Shown: positions 42,463-50,793 of the stretch, one piece after another | How positions within the stretch are numbered: position 1 is the stretch's first letter | Layout: each line of letters begins with the position of its first letter | Origin: JALHSW01 sp963720675 | GTDB taxonomy: Bacteria; Actinomycetota; Acidimicrobiia; IMCC26256; PALSA-555 | Reading direction: 5' to 3' | Length of the DNA: 64,000 nucleotides | NCBI GenBank assembly: GCA_963720675.1 | Contig: CAVRGH010000010.1 | Location: forward strand, 1,488,001 to 1,552,000 | Notes under the pieces: generated by a model | What the model was told of the DNA's origin: nothing | Databases searched by the model: none | Seen by the model: only the letters and a program-made list of their open reading frames with translations | Program-made: the position numbers and the translations under genes

Positions 42463-42977
42463 CCACCAACTCCTGAGTGCTCATGGGGCTTGGGCTTGAG
42501 ACCGGGCGAGGCCAGGGAGAGGCTGATCGAGCGCATCTCCCAGAACAGCAGGCCGAGGTACGACGCGACCAGCGACACGCAGAACACGGGCCAGTCGACG
42601 ATGTCGGCTTCCTTGATCAGGACGCCGATCACGCTGAGCAGCACGAGGCGGATCAGGAAGCTCATCATCGCCGCGCCCATCAGCAGGTCGGGCGTGGTCC
42701 GGGCGACCCAACCGAGGACCCAGGCGGCAGCGATGAAGTTGGCGACGACCAGCGCGAAGGCCAGGGCGACCGCCGCGCCGGCGGGAACGCCGCGCCAGAG
42801 ACCGACGCCGATGATCGCGAGCGGCGCGACGTAGAGCGCGTGGCGAGCCAGATCGTGGGCGATGCGGGACTCGATCTGGTCGATCGAGGGGGCCGCCGGC
42901 GCCGCCGGGTCCGTGGTGGGATCGCCCGTCTGATCGGGGGTCTCGCCCTCGAGCGGGTTCGGGACTCCGTCGCTCAC
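42459..42977 (-). CDS. ATP synthase subunit I-like membrane protein
   Basis: This 172-residue protein has an acidic/Pro-rich cytoplasmic start and four predicted membrane helices (near residues 46-65, 68-90, 103-122 and 127-145). It sits exactly where atpI lies in actinobacterial operons. AtpI-type proteins help assemble the c ring. Similarity is by topology and position; the sequence motif is weak. GTG 42977 overlaps the upstream stop by 4 bp. Confidence 0.7.
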   Translation of the reverse strand: MSDGVPNPLEGETPDQTGDPTTDPAAPAAPSIDQIESRIAHDLARHALYVAPLAIIGVGLWRGVPAGAAVALAFALVVANFIAAAWVLGWVARTTPDLLMGAAMMSFLIRLVLLSVIGVLIKEADIVDWPVFCVSLVASYLGLLFWEMRSISLSLASPGLKPKPHEHSGVGG

Positions 42978-43258
42978 GGCGTCGCCCCCTCACCGTTCTG
43001 GCGGGCGGCGGACCGGGTCCAGGGCTTGTCGGCGTCGTGGTCGGCCATCCGGGCCTCGTAGCGGTAGTAGGCCGACGCGAAGGCCCCGATCGCACCGATG
43101 GCGCCGCAGAGGACCAGGAGGATCGGGCCGGTGCCCAGGATGCTGTCGAGCCAGGCGCCGAAGAGGCCCGCCAGCACCAGGAACAGCACCATGGCGATGG
43201 CGTGGCTGAGGGCGTCGTTGTTGGGCGTGGGAGCCCCTTGCCACCGGAGCGATTTCAC
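42974..43258 (-). CDS. AtpZ/AtpI-family small membrane protein
   Basis: This 94-residue protein has two membrane helices (about residues 18-38 and 43-64) with A-G-L-F-G-A-W-L-D and G-A-I-G-A-I-G-A-F between and within them. This is the pattern of AtpZ-like proteins encoded first in many atp operons and linked to Mg2+ or c-ring handling. GTG 43258 is the first gene of the operon, about 55 nt after the predicted transcription start. Confidence 0.65.
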   Translation of the reverse strand: MKSLRWQGAPTPNNDALSHAIAMVLFLVLAGLFGAWLDSILGTGPILLVLCGAIGAIGAFASAYYRYEARMADHDADKPWTRSAARQNGEGATP

Positions 43259-43320
43259 GGGATCGTCTTCTTCGTTCGGGCGCGCGCACGGGTCGTCAGT
43301 GCGCTTGTGAATGTTTTCTC

Positions 43321-43350
43321 AAAGTACCCGGGCGCCGTCGGGCAGGTCAA
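43321..43350 (-). promoter_or_regulatory. Candidate ATP synthase operon promoter (TTGACC-N18-TACTTT)
   Basis: On the minus strand TTGACC (43345-43350) and TACTTT (43321-43326) are 18 bp apart. A second TTGACC lies 11 bp upstream (43356-43361), one helical turn away. An AT-rich stretch follows the -10. The leader to GTG 43258 would be about 55 nt. This is one of the few promoters here with a clear -35. Confidence 0.45.
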
Positions 43351-43415
43351 CTTGGGGTCAACTCGCCTCGGGCGCCCGCTGCGCCGCAGGGTACCCGGGG
43401 CGGGGCGCCCAGGCC

Positions 43416-44615
43416 CTACCCCGTGCCGTCCCTGACCCGGCGGTGGTCCTCGAGCTGGACGACGCCCGCCGCCACCGTGGCCTCGGGCGGGTCGGCCGGC
43501 ACCCCGTCGTCGGGGAGGCCCTCCCCATCACCCCGCCCCGGGTGGAAGTAGGTGAAGAGGAGGAGCGCGAGGGCGGCCAGTGCGATCGGCACCAGCGCGT
43601 TCCCGCGGTTCGTGTAGGTGGGGATCAGCGCGGCCGCCGAGGCGAGCGCGGTCCACAGCCAGAGGATCGCGACCGAGCGTCGGGGTCCGTGACCGAGTCG
43701 CATGAGCCGATGGTGCAGGTGCTCGCGGTCGGCGACGTGGAACGACTTTCGACCGACCAGCCGACGGAGGAACGAGAACACCGTGTCGAGCAGCGGCACC
43801 GCGAGGATCACGATCGGGATCAGGAGCGGCGCGAAGAAGAAGTACGTCTGGCCGCTGAACTGGTCCGCGGTGCGCCCACCCATCTCGATCGTCGTGACCG
43901 CGAGCAGCAGGCCCAGGAACATCGACCCGGCGTCGCCCATGAAGATCCGCGCCGGGCTGAAGTTGTGCGGCAGGAAGCCGATGCAGATCGCGACCGCGAT
44001 CACCGCGACCAACGGCGCGATGTTCGAACCGTCGAGGAGCCCGGCCTTCAACAACCGGTCCGAGTACAGGAACATCGCAGTCCCCGCGATGATCACGATC
44101 CCCGTCGCGAGTCCGTCGAGCCCGTCGATGAGGTTCATCGCGTTCGCCAGCACCACCACGGTCACCACGGTGACGAACGCCGCCAGGTCGGGCGACAGCA
44201 CGATGTAGTCGTAGCTCGCGAACGGGACCCGGAAGTAGAACATCGTCACACCGAACAGCGAGAGCAGCCCGCCCGACAGCACCTGACCGGCGACCTTCGC
44301 CGGCGGCGACACCGGCCGCAGGTCGTCGACCGCACCCACGAGGAACATCACGCCGCCGGCGAGCAGCAGGCCCACGGGCTCCGACGACGAGTCGAACATG
44401 TCGCTGAACTGCGCCATCTGTGACGCGGTCGCGAGCGCAGCGCAGAACCCGAGGAACATCGCCGCGCCACCCAGGGACGGCGTCGGATACTCGTGGACCG
44501 AACGCGGCCCCGGCAGCGCGATCGCGCCGATCTTCGGGGCGATGCGCCGGACGAGGAACGTCGTCAGGAAGGTGACGATCGCCCCCACCGCGCCGACGAG
44601 GAGATACCCCTCCAT
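43416..44615 (-). CDS. Polyprenyl-phosphate N-acetylhexosamine-1-phosphate transferase (WecA/TagO-like)
   Basis: This 399-residue multi-pass membrane enzyme has D-D near residue 96 (V-G-A-V-D-D-L-R-P-V), N-L-I-D-G-L-D-G-L-A near residue 163, F-M-G-D-A-G-S near residue 230 and the cytoplasmic H-L-H-H-R-L loop. These match WecA/TagO/MraY-family transferases that load UDP-GlcNAc onto decaprenyl phosphate. In M. tuberculosis WecA (Rv1302) also lies beside the atp operon. The Pro/Asp-rich C-terminal tail is extra. ATG 44615 is chosen because conserved sequence begins there; an open frame upstream runs into the glyA 3' end. Confidence 0.92.
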   Translation of the reverse strand: MEGYLLVGAVGAIVTFLTTFLVRRIAPKIGAIALPGPRSVHEYPTPSLGGAAMFLGFCAALATASQMAQFSDMFDSSSEPVGLLLAGGVMFLVGAVDDLRPVSPPAKVAGQVLSGGLLSLFGVTMFYFRVPFASYDYIVLSPDLAAFVTVVTVVVLANAMNLIDGLDGLATGIVIIAGTAMFLYSDRLLKAGLLDGSNIAPLVAVIAVAICIGFLPHNFSPARIFMGDAGSMFLGLLLAVTTIEMGGRTADQFSGQTYFFFAPLLIPIVILAVPLLDTVFSFLRRLVGRKSFHVADREHLHHRLMRLGHGPRRSVAILWLWTALASAAALIPTYTNRGNALVPIALAALALLLFTYFHPGRGDGEGLPDDGVPADPPEATVAAGVVQLEDHRRVRDGTG

Positions 44616-44671
44616 CAGTCGCGCTCGCTCCGGGCACCGCTGCGCGGGGCCGTCGCGCTCGCTGCCCCGCA

Positions 44672-45925
44672 CTAGGCCAGTTCGGGATACGGGGTGAACT
44701 TCGAGCACAGGCGGTTGGCCGCGTCGAGGGTCTCGGCCGCGACGCCGAGGTCGTCGACCGATCGCAGCACGTTGGCGATGAGGGCGGCGATCTCGACCAT
44801 CTCGGGCTCGCCCATCCCGGCGGTCGTGACCGAGGCAGTGCCGAGGCGCAGGCCGCTCGTGACGAACGGCTTCTCCGGATCGTTCGGGATGGCGTTCTTG
44901 TTGCAGGTGATGCCGGCGGCGTCGAGCGCCTCCTGGGCGACCTTGCCGGTCACACCGAACGGGCGGAGGTCGACCAGCATCAGGTGGTTGTCGGTGCCAC
45001 CCGAGACGATCCGGAACCCCTCGGCAGTCAGCGCGTCGGCCAACGCGCGCGCGTTGCGCACGATCTGCGCCGCGTACTCGCGGAACGACGGCTGCATCGC
45101 CTCATGGAAGGCGACCGCCTTGGCCGCGATGACGTGCATCAGCGGACCACCCTGCAGACCCGGGAACACCGCCTTGTCGATCGCGGCGGCGTACGGCTCG
45201 CGGCAGAGGATGGTGCCGGCGCGAGGTCCGCGCAGCGTCTTGTGCGTCGTGAAGGTCACGATGTCGGCGTGGGGCACCGGGCTCGGGTGGGCTCCACCCG
45301 CGATGAGCCCCGCGATGTGCGCGGCGTCGACCATCAACATCGCACCGACCTCGTCGGCGACGGCACGGAACGCGGCGAAGTCGATCGTGCGGGGGTAGGC
45401 CGTGGCCCCGGCCACGATGAGCTTCGGCCGGCACTCGCGGGCGATCGCCGCCATGCCGTCGTAGTCGAGCAGCTCGTCGTCATCGAGGCCGTACCCGACG
45501 AAGTCGTAGAGCTTGCCGCTGAAGTTCACCTTGGTGCCGTGCGTGAGGTGGCCACCCTGGTCGAGCGGCATCCCCATGACGGTGTCGCCCGGCTCGAGCA
45601 CCGCGAAGTACGCCGCCATGTTGGCGTTCGCTCCCGAATGGGGTTGCACGTTCGCGTGCTCGGCCCCGAAGAGCTCACAGACCCGGTTGCGGGCGAGCTC
45701 CTCGGCCTCGTCGACGATCAGGTTCCCGCCGTAGTAGCGCTTGGCCGGGTAGCCCTCGGAGTACTTGTTGGTGAGCACCGAGCCCTGCGCGGCCATCACG
45801 GCCGGCGAAGTGAAGTTCTCCGACGCGATGAGCTGGATCGTCGTGTTCTGACGCTCCACCTCACGGCGGAGCACGTCGGCGACGACGGGGTCGGAGGCTT
45901 CCAGGGCCCCAAGGGGATCGGTCAT
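44672..45925 (-). CDS. glyA: Serine hydroxymethyltransferase
   Basis: This 417-residue PLP enzyme converts serine and tetrahydrofolate to glycine and methylene-tetrahydrofolate. Motifs are E-N-F-T-S near residue 35, Y-S-E-G-Y-P near residue 55, V-D-A-A-H-I-A-G-L near residue 200 and the PLP-lysine segment T-F-T-T-H-K-T-L-R-G-P-R. It heads a pair with the WecA-like gene, separated by 56 nt that contain a 12-bp direct repeat (GTCGCGCTCGCT). A TAGGCT box at 45961-45966 gives a leader of about 28 nt. I see no glycine riboswitch upstream. Confidence 0.96.
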   Translation of the reverse strand: MTDPLGALEASDPVVADVLRREVERQNTTIQLIASENFTSPAVMAAQGSVLTNKYSEGYPAKRYYGGNLIVDEAEELARNRVCELFGAEHANVQPHSGANANMAAYFAVLEPGDTVMGMPLDQGGHLTHGTKVNFSGKLYDFVGYGLDDDELLDYDGMAAIARECRPKLIVAGATAYPRTIDFAAFRAVADEVGAMLMVDAAHIAGLIAGGAHPSPVPHADIVTFTTHKTLRGPRAGTILCREPYAAAIDKAVFPGLQGGPLMHVIAAKAVAFHEAMQPSFREYAAQIVRNARALADALTAEGFRIVSGGTDNHLMLVDLRPFGVTGKVAQEALDAAGITCNKNAIPNDPEKPFVTSGLRLGTASVTTAGMGEPEMVEIAALIANVLRSVDDLGVAAETLDAANRLCSKFTPYPELA

Positions 45926-45960
45926 GGCTCCGCTCCGGGTCGAGAGGGAAAGTGGATCCA

Positions 45961-45966
45961 AGCCTA
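45961..45966 (-). promoter_or_regulatory. Candidate -10 box (TAGGCT) of glyA
   Basis: It lies 35 nt from ATG 45925, giving a short leader rather than a leaderless start. Confidence 0.3.
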
Positions 45967-46031
45967 ACGATGTCGGCCCCGAGGGCGGGACAGGGAACGC
46001 CGGGGGCGCCCGGCGGTGCCATGCTCGGCGG

Positions 46032-47519
46032 GTGGACGACGCCCCCCTCCCGCGGGTCACCCCATCCCTCCTCCGGGACGCTCCCGAGCTGTGCCCCCGA
46101 CGGGTCGCACTCGACTTCGGCGACGAGGGGGGCGCCTACGACAACGTCAGCCGGGCCCGGCTGCGCAGCCCGTTCCTCGACGCCGCCCGGGCCGCCCATG
46201 CCGAGGGTGGGGCCATGCGGCGGGACGCCTTCCGGGTCCCCGCCGATCTCGAGCCCGAGGAGCAGGCGGTGTTCGCCCACGCCGCGGGCTGGTACGCGGC
46301 CCTGTACGGCGACCGTGTGGTCACCACCTACCTCCACGACTGCGACCGCCCGACCGAGCGGCGTGGGATCCGAGTCGGAGGATGGGTCGACCTCACCGTC
46401 GTCGGCACCGACGGCCGCAAGGAGCTGCGCCAGCTCGACCTCTGGAAGAGCCGGGCACCACGGGACGACCCGCTCGAGCTGGTCTCGGTCTGGCTGGCCG
46501 TGCTGCGCCTGCGGCCGTGGGTGGGCGACGGCGAGCTCCTCGTGTCCTGGGTGGACCTGGTGGGCGGGGCCCGGCACGAGCGGGTGGTCGATCTGGGCGC
46601 CGAGTTCGAGGGGCTGCGCGACCGGTACGACGAGCACCTGGAAGCGCTGCGCGCCCGCGCCGACGAGCGCGATCCCCAACCCGGGACCGGCTGTGCACAG
46701 TGCCGACACGTGGGCAAGTGTCCCGCGCATCCCGGAGCGGTCCGATTGAGCGCGCGCCGCGGCGATCTCCGGCCCGGGATCCTGCGGATCACCCCGACGT
46801 CGCTCCAGGCGTGGCGTCAATGTCCTCGCGCGTGGCGTGACCAGTACCTGCTCTCGGTTCCTGCGAGCGACGACGGCGGCTCTCCCGACCACGGACAGCT
46901 CGTGCACGACGTCCTGCGCTTCGTGCACGACCACGGCTCCTGTCACGACGAAGCGCACGTCGCCGACGTGCTCGACGCGCACAGCGGCAGCCCGCGGCTC
47001 CGGGAGGAGATCCAGCGCCACGCCGAGCGCTGCCCCTCGCCGGCGGAGGCGCTCGGCCACGAGATGGACGTCGCCCGCTTCGCCCCGTCCCAGCCCGCGA
47101 CCTACTCGTTCCTCGCGACCGCGCGGCTCGATGCCGTCTGGGTCCACGACGGGATCCTCGACGCGCGTGACTACAAGACGGGCGGGGTGCTCACCCCTCG
47201 TGTCGCCGACGATCCCCGCGCGTGGGTGCAGCTCTGGGTGCTCGTCCCGCTCGCCCGGAAGCGCAAGCTCGCGCTCCGCCTCCGCTACGAGCACCTCTCG
47301 GCCGACATCGCCGAGGACCCGGACCCGTGGGAACCCGACGACGAGGAGGTCGAGGCCCTCGACGCACGACTCCGCGAGGAGATCGTCGCGATGCGGGATG
47401 CGGACGGGTGGCCCGGCGTCACCGACCCCGACACGTGCACCTACTGCCGCTACCGCTCGATCTGCCCCGAGTCCGCGACGCCCGGCGAGCCCCAGTGGCC
47501 CGTCGTCGCCGAGGTCTGA
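46032..47519 (+). CDS. Two-module PD-(D/E)XK nuclease of the RecB/Cas4-like type with two four-cysteine clusters
   Basis: This 495-residue protein appears to be a tandem duplication. Module 1 has Cys21 (C-P-R-R), Asp120, Asp136/Lys139 and Cys221-x2-Cys224-x5-Cys230. Module 2 has Cys264 (C-P-R-A-W), Asp367, Asp380/Lys382 (D-Y-K-T-G) and Cys469-x2-Cys472-x5-Cys478. One early plus three late cysteines around a D...(D/E)xK core is the iron-sulfur nuclease pattern of Cas4, AddB and RecB-like proteins. Module 2 keeps the canonical DxK spacing; module 1 reads DLWK and may be inactive. No CRISPR or helicase gene is near, so a general DNA repair role is the default guess. GTG 46032 avoids overlap with glyA. 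Confidence 0.82.
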   Translation: MDDAPLPRVTPSLLRDAPELCPRRVALDFGDEGGAYDNVSRARLRSPFLDAARAAHAEGGAMRRDAFRVPADLEPEEQAVFAHAAGWYAALYGDRVVTTYLHDCDRPTERRGIRVGGWVDLTVVGTDGRKELRQLDLWKSRAPRDDPLELVSVWLAVLRLRPWVGDGELLVSWVDLVGGARHERVVDLGAEFEGLRDRYDEHLEALRARADERDPQPGTGCAQCRHVGKCPAHPGAVRLSARRGDLRPGILRITPTSLQAWRQCPRAWRDQYLLSVPASDDGGSPDHGQLVHDVLRFVHDHGSCHDEAHVADVLDAHSGSPRLREEIQRHAERCPSPAEALGHEMDVARFAPSQPATYSFLATARLDAVWVHDGILDARDYKTGGVLTPRVADDPRAWVQLWVLVPLARKRKLALRLRYEHLSADIAEDPDPWEPDDEEVEALDARLREEIVAMRDADGWPGVTDPDTCTYCRYRSICPESATPGEPQWPVVAEV

Positions 47520-47549
47520 CTGATCGCCGTTCTCGGCACCCCACGCCGG

Positions 47550-47596
47550 TTCTTGGCACGTTCGTACGCGCAGAGCGCGTGTCAACGTGCCAAGAA
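47550..47596. terminator. Perfect nested palindrome after the nuclease gene, probable terminator
   Basis: TTCTTGGCACGTT (47550-47562) pairs perfectly with 47584-47596, and an inner ACGCGC/GCGCGT stem (47566-47571, 47575-47580) surrounds an AGA loop. It lies 30 nt after the nuclease stop and 43 nt before the next start. There is no U-run on the plus strand. It resembles the palindrome at 11103 in size and AT-rich outer arms. Confidence 0.6.
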
Positions 47597-47627
47597 GCCT
47601 GAAAGGAGGCTGGTCTCGGGCCGCGGA

Positions 47628-47633
47628 TAGGTT
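47628..47633 (+). promoter_or_regulatory. Leaderless-type -10 box (TAGGTT) of the thiolase-like gene
   Basis: TAGGTT lies 6 nt before GTG 47640. Confidence 0.5.
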
Positions 47634-47639
47634 CGGAGC

Positions 47640-49166
47640 GTGACGCCTGCACCTCGGACCCCGGTCATCGTGGGCGTCGGCCAGGCCGAGCAACGGCCCG
47701 ACGACCCGCGCGACGCGCTCGAACCCATCGACCTGCTCGCGGCGGCCGCACGAACGGCCGAGGAGGACGCGGGGGCGACGTCCGCACTGCTGCGCCGACT
47801 CGACACTGCCGCGGTCGTCTCCACGGTCTCGTGGCCGTACCCGGACCCCGGGTCACTGCTCGCCCGACGGCTCGGCGCGTCCGACGTGCGGCGCACCGTC
47901 CTCACGACCGTCGGCGGCAACAGCCCCCAGCTCCTCGTCAACCACCTCAGCGCGGCGATCTCCGCCGGCGAGGTCGACGTCGCCGTCCTCGGGGGCGTCG
48001 AGTGCCTGTTCTCGCGGCGACGGGCCCGGAAGCAGGAGCCCAAGCTCTGGCTGCCGTGGACCGAGGACGACGCACCACCGTGCCCCGAGGTCATCGGCGA
48101 CACCCGCCCCGGGACCAGCGAGTACGAGCGCACGCACCTCGCGACCGACCCCATCCACATCTATCCGCTCTTCGAGACGGCGCTGCGCGCGAGCGCCGGG
48201 CACGGGGTGGCCGAGCACCAGCAGGTCGTGAGCGAGCTGTGGGCGAGGTTCGCGGCCGTCGCCGCCGAGAACCCGCACGCCTGGTCGCGGGTTGCGTACA
48301 CCGCGGAGCAGATCCGCACCCCCGGCCCCACCAATCGGATGATCACCTTCCCGTACACGAAGCTGATGTGCGCGCGCATCGAGGTCGACCAGGCCGCGGC
48401 GCTGCTCCTCTGCTCCTACGAAGCCGCCGTCGCGGCGGGCGTCCCCGACGACCGCATGGTGTTCCCGCTCGCCGGCGCCAACGCGCACGACCGCTACTTC
48501 TTCAGCGAGCGCGACCGGCTCGACCGGTCGCCCGCGGTGCACGCGGCGGCCACCTCGACACTCCGTGCGGCCGGCGTCGGGCTCGACGACGTCGCGCGCT
48601 TCGATCTCTACTCGTGCTTCCCCTCCGCGGTGCAGGTCACGATGGCGTCACTGGGATTGACGGGTCTCGCCGGCGGCGACGAGCGGCCGCTCACCGTGAC
48701 CGGCGGCCTGGGGTTCGCGGGGGGCCCGGCGAACGACTACCCGACGCACACGATCGCTCGAATGGTCGAAGAGCTGCGCGCCGATCCCGGATCGCTGGGG
48801 CTCGTGCACACGATCGGTTGGTACACGACGAAGCACGGGGTCGGGCTGTACTCCACGACGCCACCGGCTGCGGGCTTCCGGCTCGTCGATGGTGCGGAGC
48901 TCCAGGCGGAGATCGACGCACTCCCGGGTCGCGCCGCAGCCGGAGCCTACGAAGGCGACGCGACGATCGAGGCGACCGCGGTCGCGATGGGCCGGGAGGG
49001 TGATCCGAGCCATGCGATCGTCACGCTGCTCACTCCGGACGGCCGTCGCGTCCTGGCCAACGCGCACGATCCCGGGGTCCTCACCGCGATGACCGAGGAA
49101 CCGTGGGAAGGGCGGGCCGTGACGGTCTCGACCGACGGCACGAGGAATCAGCTCGTCGGGACCTAG
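47640..49166 (+). CDS. Thiolase-superfamily acyl-CoA acetyltransferase-like protein (SCP2-thiolase type)
   Basis: This 508-residue thiolase-like protein has T-P-V-I-V-G-V-G-Q near the start and V-L-G-G-V-E-C-L-F-S near residue 118 at the usual nucleophile position. D-L-Y-S-C-F-P-S-A-V, G-G-L-G-F-A-G-G-P-A-N-D-Y and a late H-T-I-G-W-Y segment follow. The organisation matches the actinobacterial acetyl-CoA acetyltransferases that carry an extra C-terminal domain. Cys121 in G-V-E-C could be the acyl-accepting residue. Substrate is unknown. Confidence 0.85.
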   Translation: MTPAPRTPVIVGVGQAEQRPDDPRDALEPIDLLAAAARTAEEDAGATSALLRRLDTAAVVSTVSWPYPDPGSLLARRLGASDVRRTVLTTVGGNSPQLLVNHLSAAISAGEVDVAVLGGVECLFSRRRARKQEPKLWLPWTEDDAPPCPEVIGDTRPGTSEYERTHLATDPIHIYPLFETALRASAGHGVAEHQQVVSELWARFAAVAAENPHAWSRVAYTAEQIRTPGPTNRMITFPYTKLMCARIEVDQAAALLLCSYEAAVAAGVPDDRMVFPLAGANAHDRYFFSERDRLDRSPAVHAAATSTLRAAGVGLDDVARFDLYSCFPSAVQVTMASLGLTGLAGGDERPLTVTGGLGFAGGPANDYPTHTIARMVEELRADPGSLGLVHTIGWYTTKHGVGLYSTTPPAAGFRLVDGAELQAEIDALPGRAAAGAYEGDATIEATAVAMGREGDPSHAIVTLLTPDGRRVLANAHDPGVLTAMTEEPWEGRAVTVSTDGTRNQLVGT

Positions 49167-49169
49167 GTT
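49164..49169 (+). promoter_or_regulatory. Leaderless-type -10 box (TAGGTT) of the DUF983 gene
   Basis: It overlaps the thiolase stop codon and lies 6 nt before GTG 49176. Confidence 0.5.
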
Positions 49170-49175
49170 GGCCTC

Positions 49176-49568
49176 GTGGCCAACGACGCGACACCCAGCC
49201 GGTCCAAGGTCCTCTGGTGGGGGCTCACGAAGCGGTGCCCCCGCTGCGGTGCGGGCCACCTGTTCCGTCACTACTTCGAGCTGGTGCCCGACTGCCCGAA
49301 GTGTGGGCTGCACTTCGAGCGCGAGGCGGGGTACTTCGCCGGGGCGCTCGCCATCAACATCATGGTCGCCGGCGGCCTCTTCGCCGTCGTGTTCGTCGCG
49401 CTCCTCGCGGCCACGATCCCGACGGTGCCGGTCGTCGAGCTGCTCGTCGTGCTCGTCCCGATCGTCGTGCTCGTCCCGATCATCTACTACCCGTTCTCGA
49501 AGACCGTCTGGATGGCGGTCGACCGGGCGTTCCTGCAGCGCCTCGACCGCCACGAGCAGGTCGACTGA
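49176..49568 (+). CDS. DUF983 family membrane protein
   Basis: This 130-residue protein starts with a zinc-ribbon-like pair of C-P-R-C-G and C-P-K-C-G (residues 21-25 and 40-44). Two membrane helices follow (about 56-80 and 84-105). Cysteine spacing and helix placement match DUF983 proteins, whose function is unknown. The start GTG 49176 is fixed by its promoter box. A 14-nt tandem repeat begins 11 nt after the stop. Confidence 0.85.
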   Translation: MANDATPSRSKVLWWGLTKRCPRCGAGHLFRHYFELVPDCPKCGLHFEREAGYFAGALAINIMVAGGLFAVVFVALLAATIPTVPVVELLVVLVPIVVLVPIIYYPFSKTVWMAVDRAFLQRLDRHEQVD

Positions 49569-49578
49569 GGCCAGGCCC

Positions 49579-49633
49579 GATCAGGCGTTTGGGATCAGGC
49601 GTTTGGGATCAGGCGTTTGGGGTCAGGCGTCGG
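49579..49633. repeat. 14-nt tandem repeat between convergent genes
   Basis: Three perfect copies of GATCAGGCGTTTGG (49579-49592, 49593-49606, 49607-49620) are followed by two degenerate ones. The degenerate copies overlap the stop codon and last codons of the convergent small gene. No spacer structure exists, so it is not CRISPR. Confidence 0.9.
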
Positions 49634-49853
49634 GATCAGGCGGACGCAGGTCGACCCGCAGCACGAGGAACCCGTCCTCCAGCGCGGCGGTCGCGTCGCC
49701 CAGCATCGCGAAGTCCTGGAAGTCGAGCTGCGCCTGCTCCAGGAACTTCTGTCGCTCCGGTCCGGCCACGGGCGGGAGCGGGCGGCCGCGGACCGCTTCG
49801 GCCCGGTCCCGGAACCGCTGGATCATCGCGTCGACGTCGAGCTCGTCCGCCAC
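49623..49853 (-). CDS. Small conserved-looking hypothetical protein
   Basis: This 76-residue acidic protein has one helical region (D-A-M-I-Q-R-F-R-D-R-A-E-A-V), then P-L-P-P-V-A-G-P-E-R, a second helix (F-L-E-Q-A-Q-L-D-F-Q-D-F-A) and a final strand (F-L-V-L-R-V-D-L-R-P). I do not recognise the family. GTG 49853 is chosen over GTG 49862 because a TAGTGT box lies 7 nt before it. It follows prmC on the same strand with a 23-nt gap and is probably expressed on its own. Confidence 0.6.
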   Translation of the reverse strand: MADELDVDAMIQRFRDRAEAVRGRPLPPVAGPERQKFLEQAQLDFQDFAMLGDATAALEDGFLVLRVDLRPPDPDA

Positions 49854-49860
49854 GCCGAGC

Positions 49861-49866
49861 ACACTA
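49861..49866 (-). promoter_or_regulatory. Leaderless-type -10 box (TAGTGT) of the small hypothetical gene
   Basis: It lies 7 nt from GTG 49853 and overlaps the alternative GTG 49862. Confidence 0.4.
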
Positions 49867-49876
49867 CGGGATCGGT

Positions 49877-50782
49877 TCAGGGGAGGCGGGCGACGAGGAC
49901 CCTCGGGCGGTCGGCGAGGTCGGGGGCGACGAACACGTCGACGAAGCCGGCGTCCCGCGCGAGCTCGACGGCAGCGTCGGCACGCCGGGGGTCGAGCTCG
50001 ACGACGAGCGAACCCCGCGCCTCCAACCAGCCCGGTGCGTCGCGCACGATCCGTTCGATCGACTCGAGACCGCTCGCGCCGCTCACCAGCGCTGCCCAGG
50101 GCTCGTGGTCGCGGACTTCGGGCGAGAGCTCGGCCAGCTCGCTCTCGGTCACGTACGGCGGATTGCTCACGACCACGCGCACACCGCCGCGCAGCGACGT
50201 CGGGAGGGCGGCGAACCAGTCGCCCTCCGCCACCCGCACTCGGGCGGCCAGGTTCCCGGCGCCCGCGAGGTTCGCGCGCGCGACCGCCAGGGCATCGGCG
50301 CTCGCGTCGGTCGCCCAGACCTCGGCGTCGGGGAGCTCACTCGCGAGCGCGAGCGCCATGGCGCCACTCCCGGTCCCCAGATCGACGACGGCGTACTCGG
50401 TGCGGGTACCCGAGAACGGCGCACGCCGTCCCCGCCGCGCACCGAGCCGAGCTGCCTCGTCGATGGCCAGCTCGACGGTGCGCTCGGTCTCGGGTCGCGG
50501 GATCAGCACCCGGGCATCGACGAAGACGTCGATCCCCCGGAACGACCAGGTGCCGAGCACGTACTGCAGTGGCTCCCCGGCGATGCGCCGACCGACCATC
50601 GCGGCGACGTGCCGGGCACCGTTCACGGTCGCCTCGTCGGCCTCGATCGCGACCAGCTCCGCACCGCGCTCCCCCGACGCCTCCTCGAGCATCCAACGCG
50701 CTTCTTGCGCGCCGCGCTCGAAACCCGCCGCCTCGAGCTGGCGGGCCGCGTCGGCACGCAGCGAAGCCCACGTCGGTCCCAC
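49877..50782 (-). CDS. prmC: Peptide chain release factor N5-glutamine methyltransferase
   Basis: This 301-residue HemK-type enzyme methylates the Gln of the GGQ motif in release factors. It has an N-terminal helical domain and P-R-P-E-T-E near residue 98. SAM motif V-D-L-G-T-G-S-G-A-M-A-L-A and the diagnostic N-P-P-Y near residue 207 follow. Its substrate RF1 is encoded immediately upstream (11-nt gap). GTG 50782 is where conserved sequence begins; the longer open frame overlaps prfA. Confidence 0.94.
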   Translation of the reverse strand: MGPTWASLRADAARQLEAAGFERGAQEARWMLEEASGERGAELVAIEADEATVNGARHVAAMVGRRIAGEPLQYVLGTWSFRGIDVFVDARVLIPRPETERTVELAIDEAARLGARRGRRAPFSGTRTEYAVVDLGTGSGAMALALASELPDAEVWATDASADALAVARANLAGAGNLAARVRVAEGDWFAALPTSLRGGVRVVVSNPPYVTESELAELSPEVRDHEPWAALVSGASGLESIERIVRDAPGWLEARGSLVVELDPRRADAAVELARDAGFVDVFVAPDLADRPRVLVARLP

Positions 50783-50793
50783 CGCCGGCGACC

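Noticed and set aside
45926..46031. Glycine riboswitch upstream of glyA
   Set aside because: The leader is only about 28 nt from the best -10 box and shows no aptamer-like paired structure.
46032..47519. Cas4 adaptation nuclease
   Set aside because: No cas1, cas2 or array lies nearby and the protein has two modules; a general RecB-like role is more likely.
49579..49633. Miniature CRISPR
   Set aside because: The units are contiguous 14-mers with no spacers and no cas genes nearby, although the 46-kb nuclease is Cas4-like.
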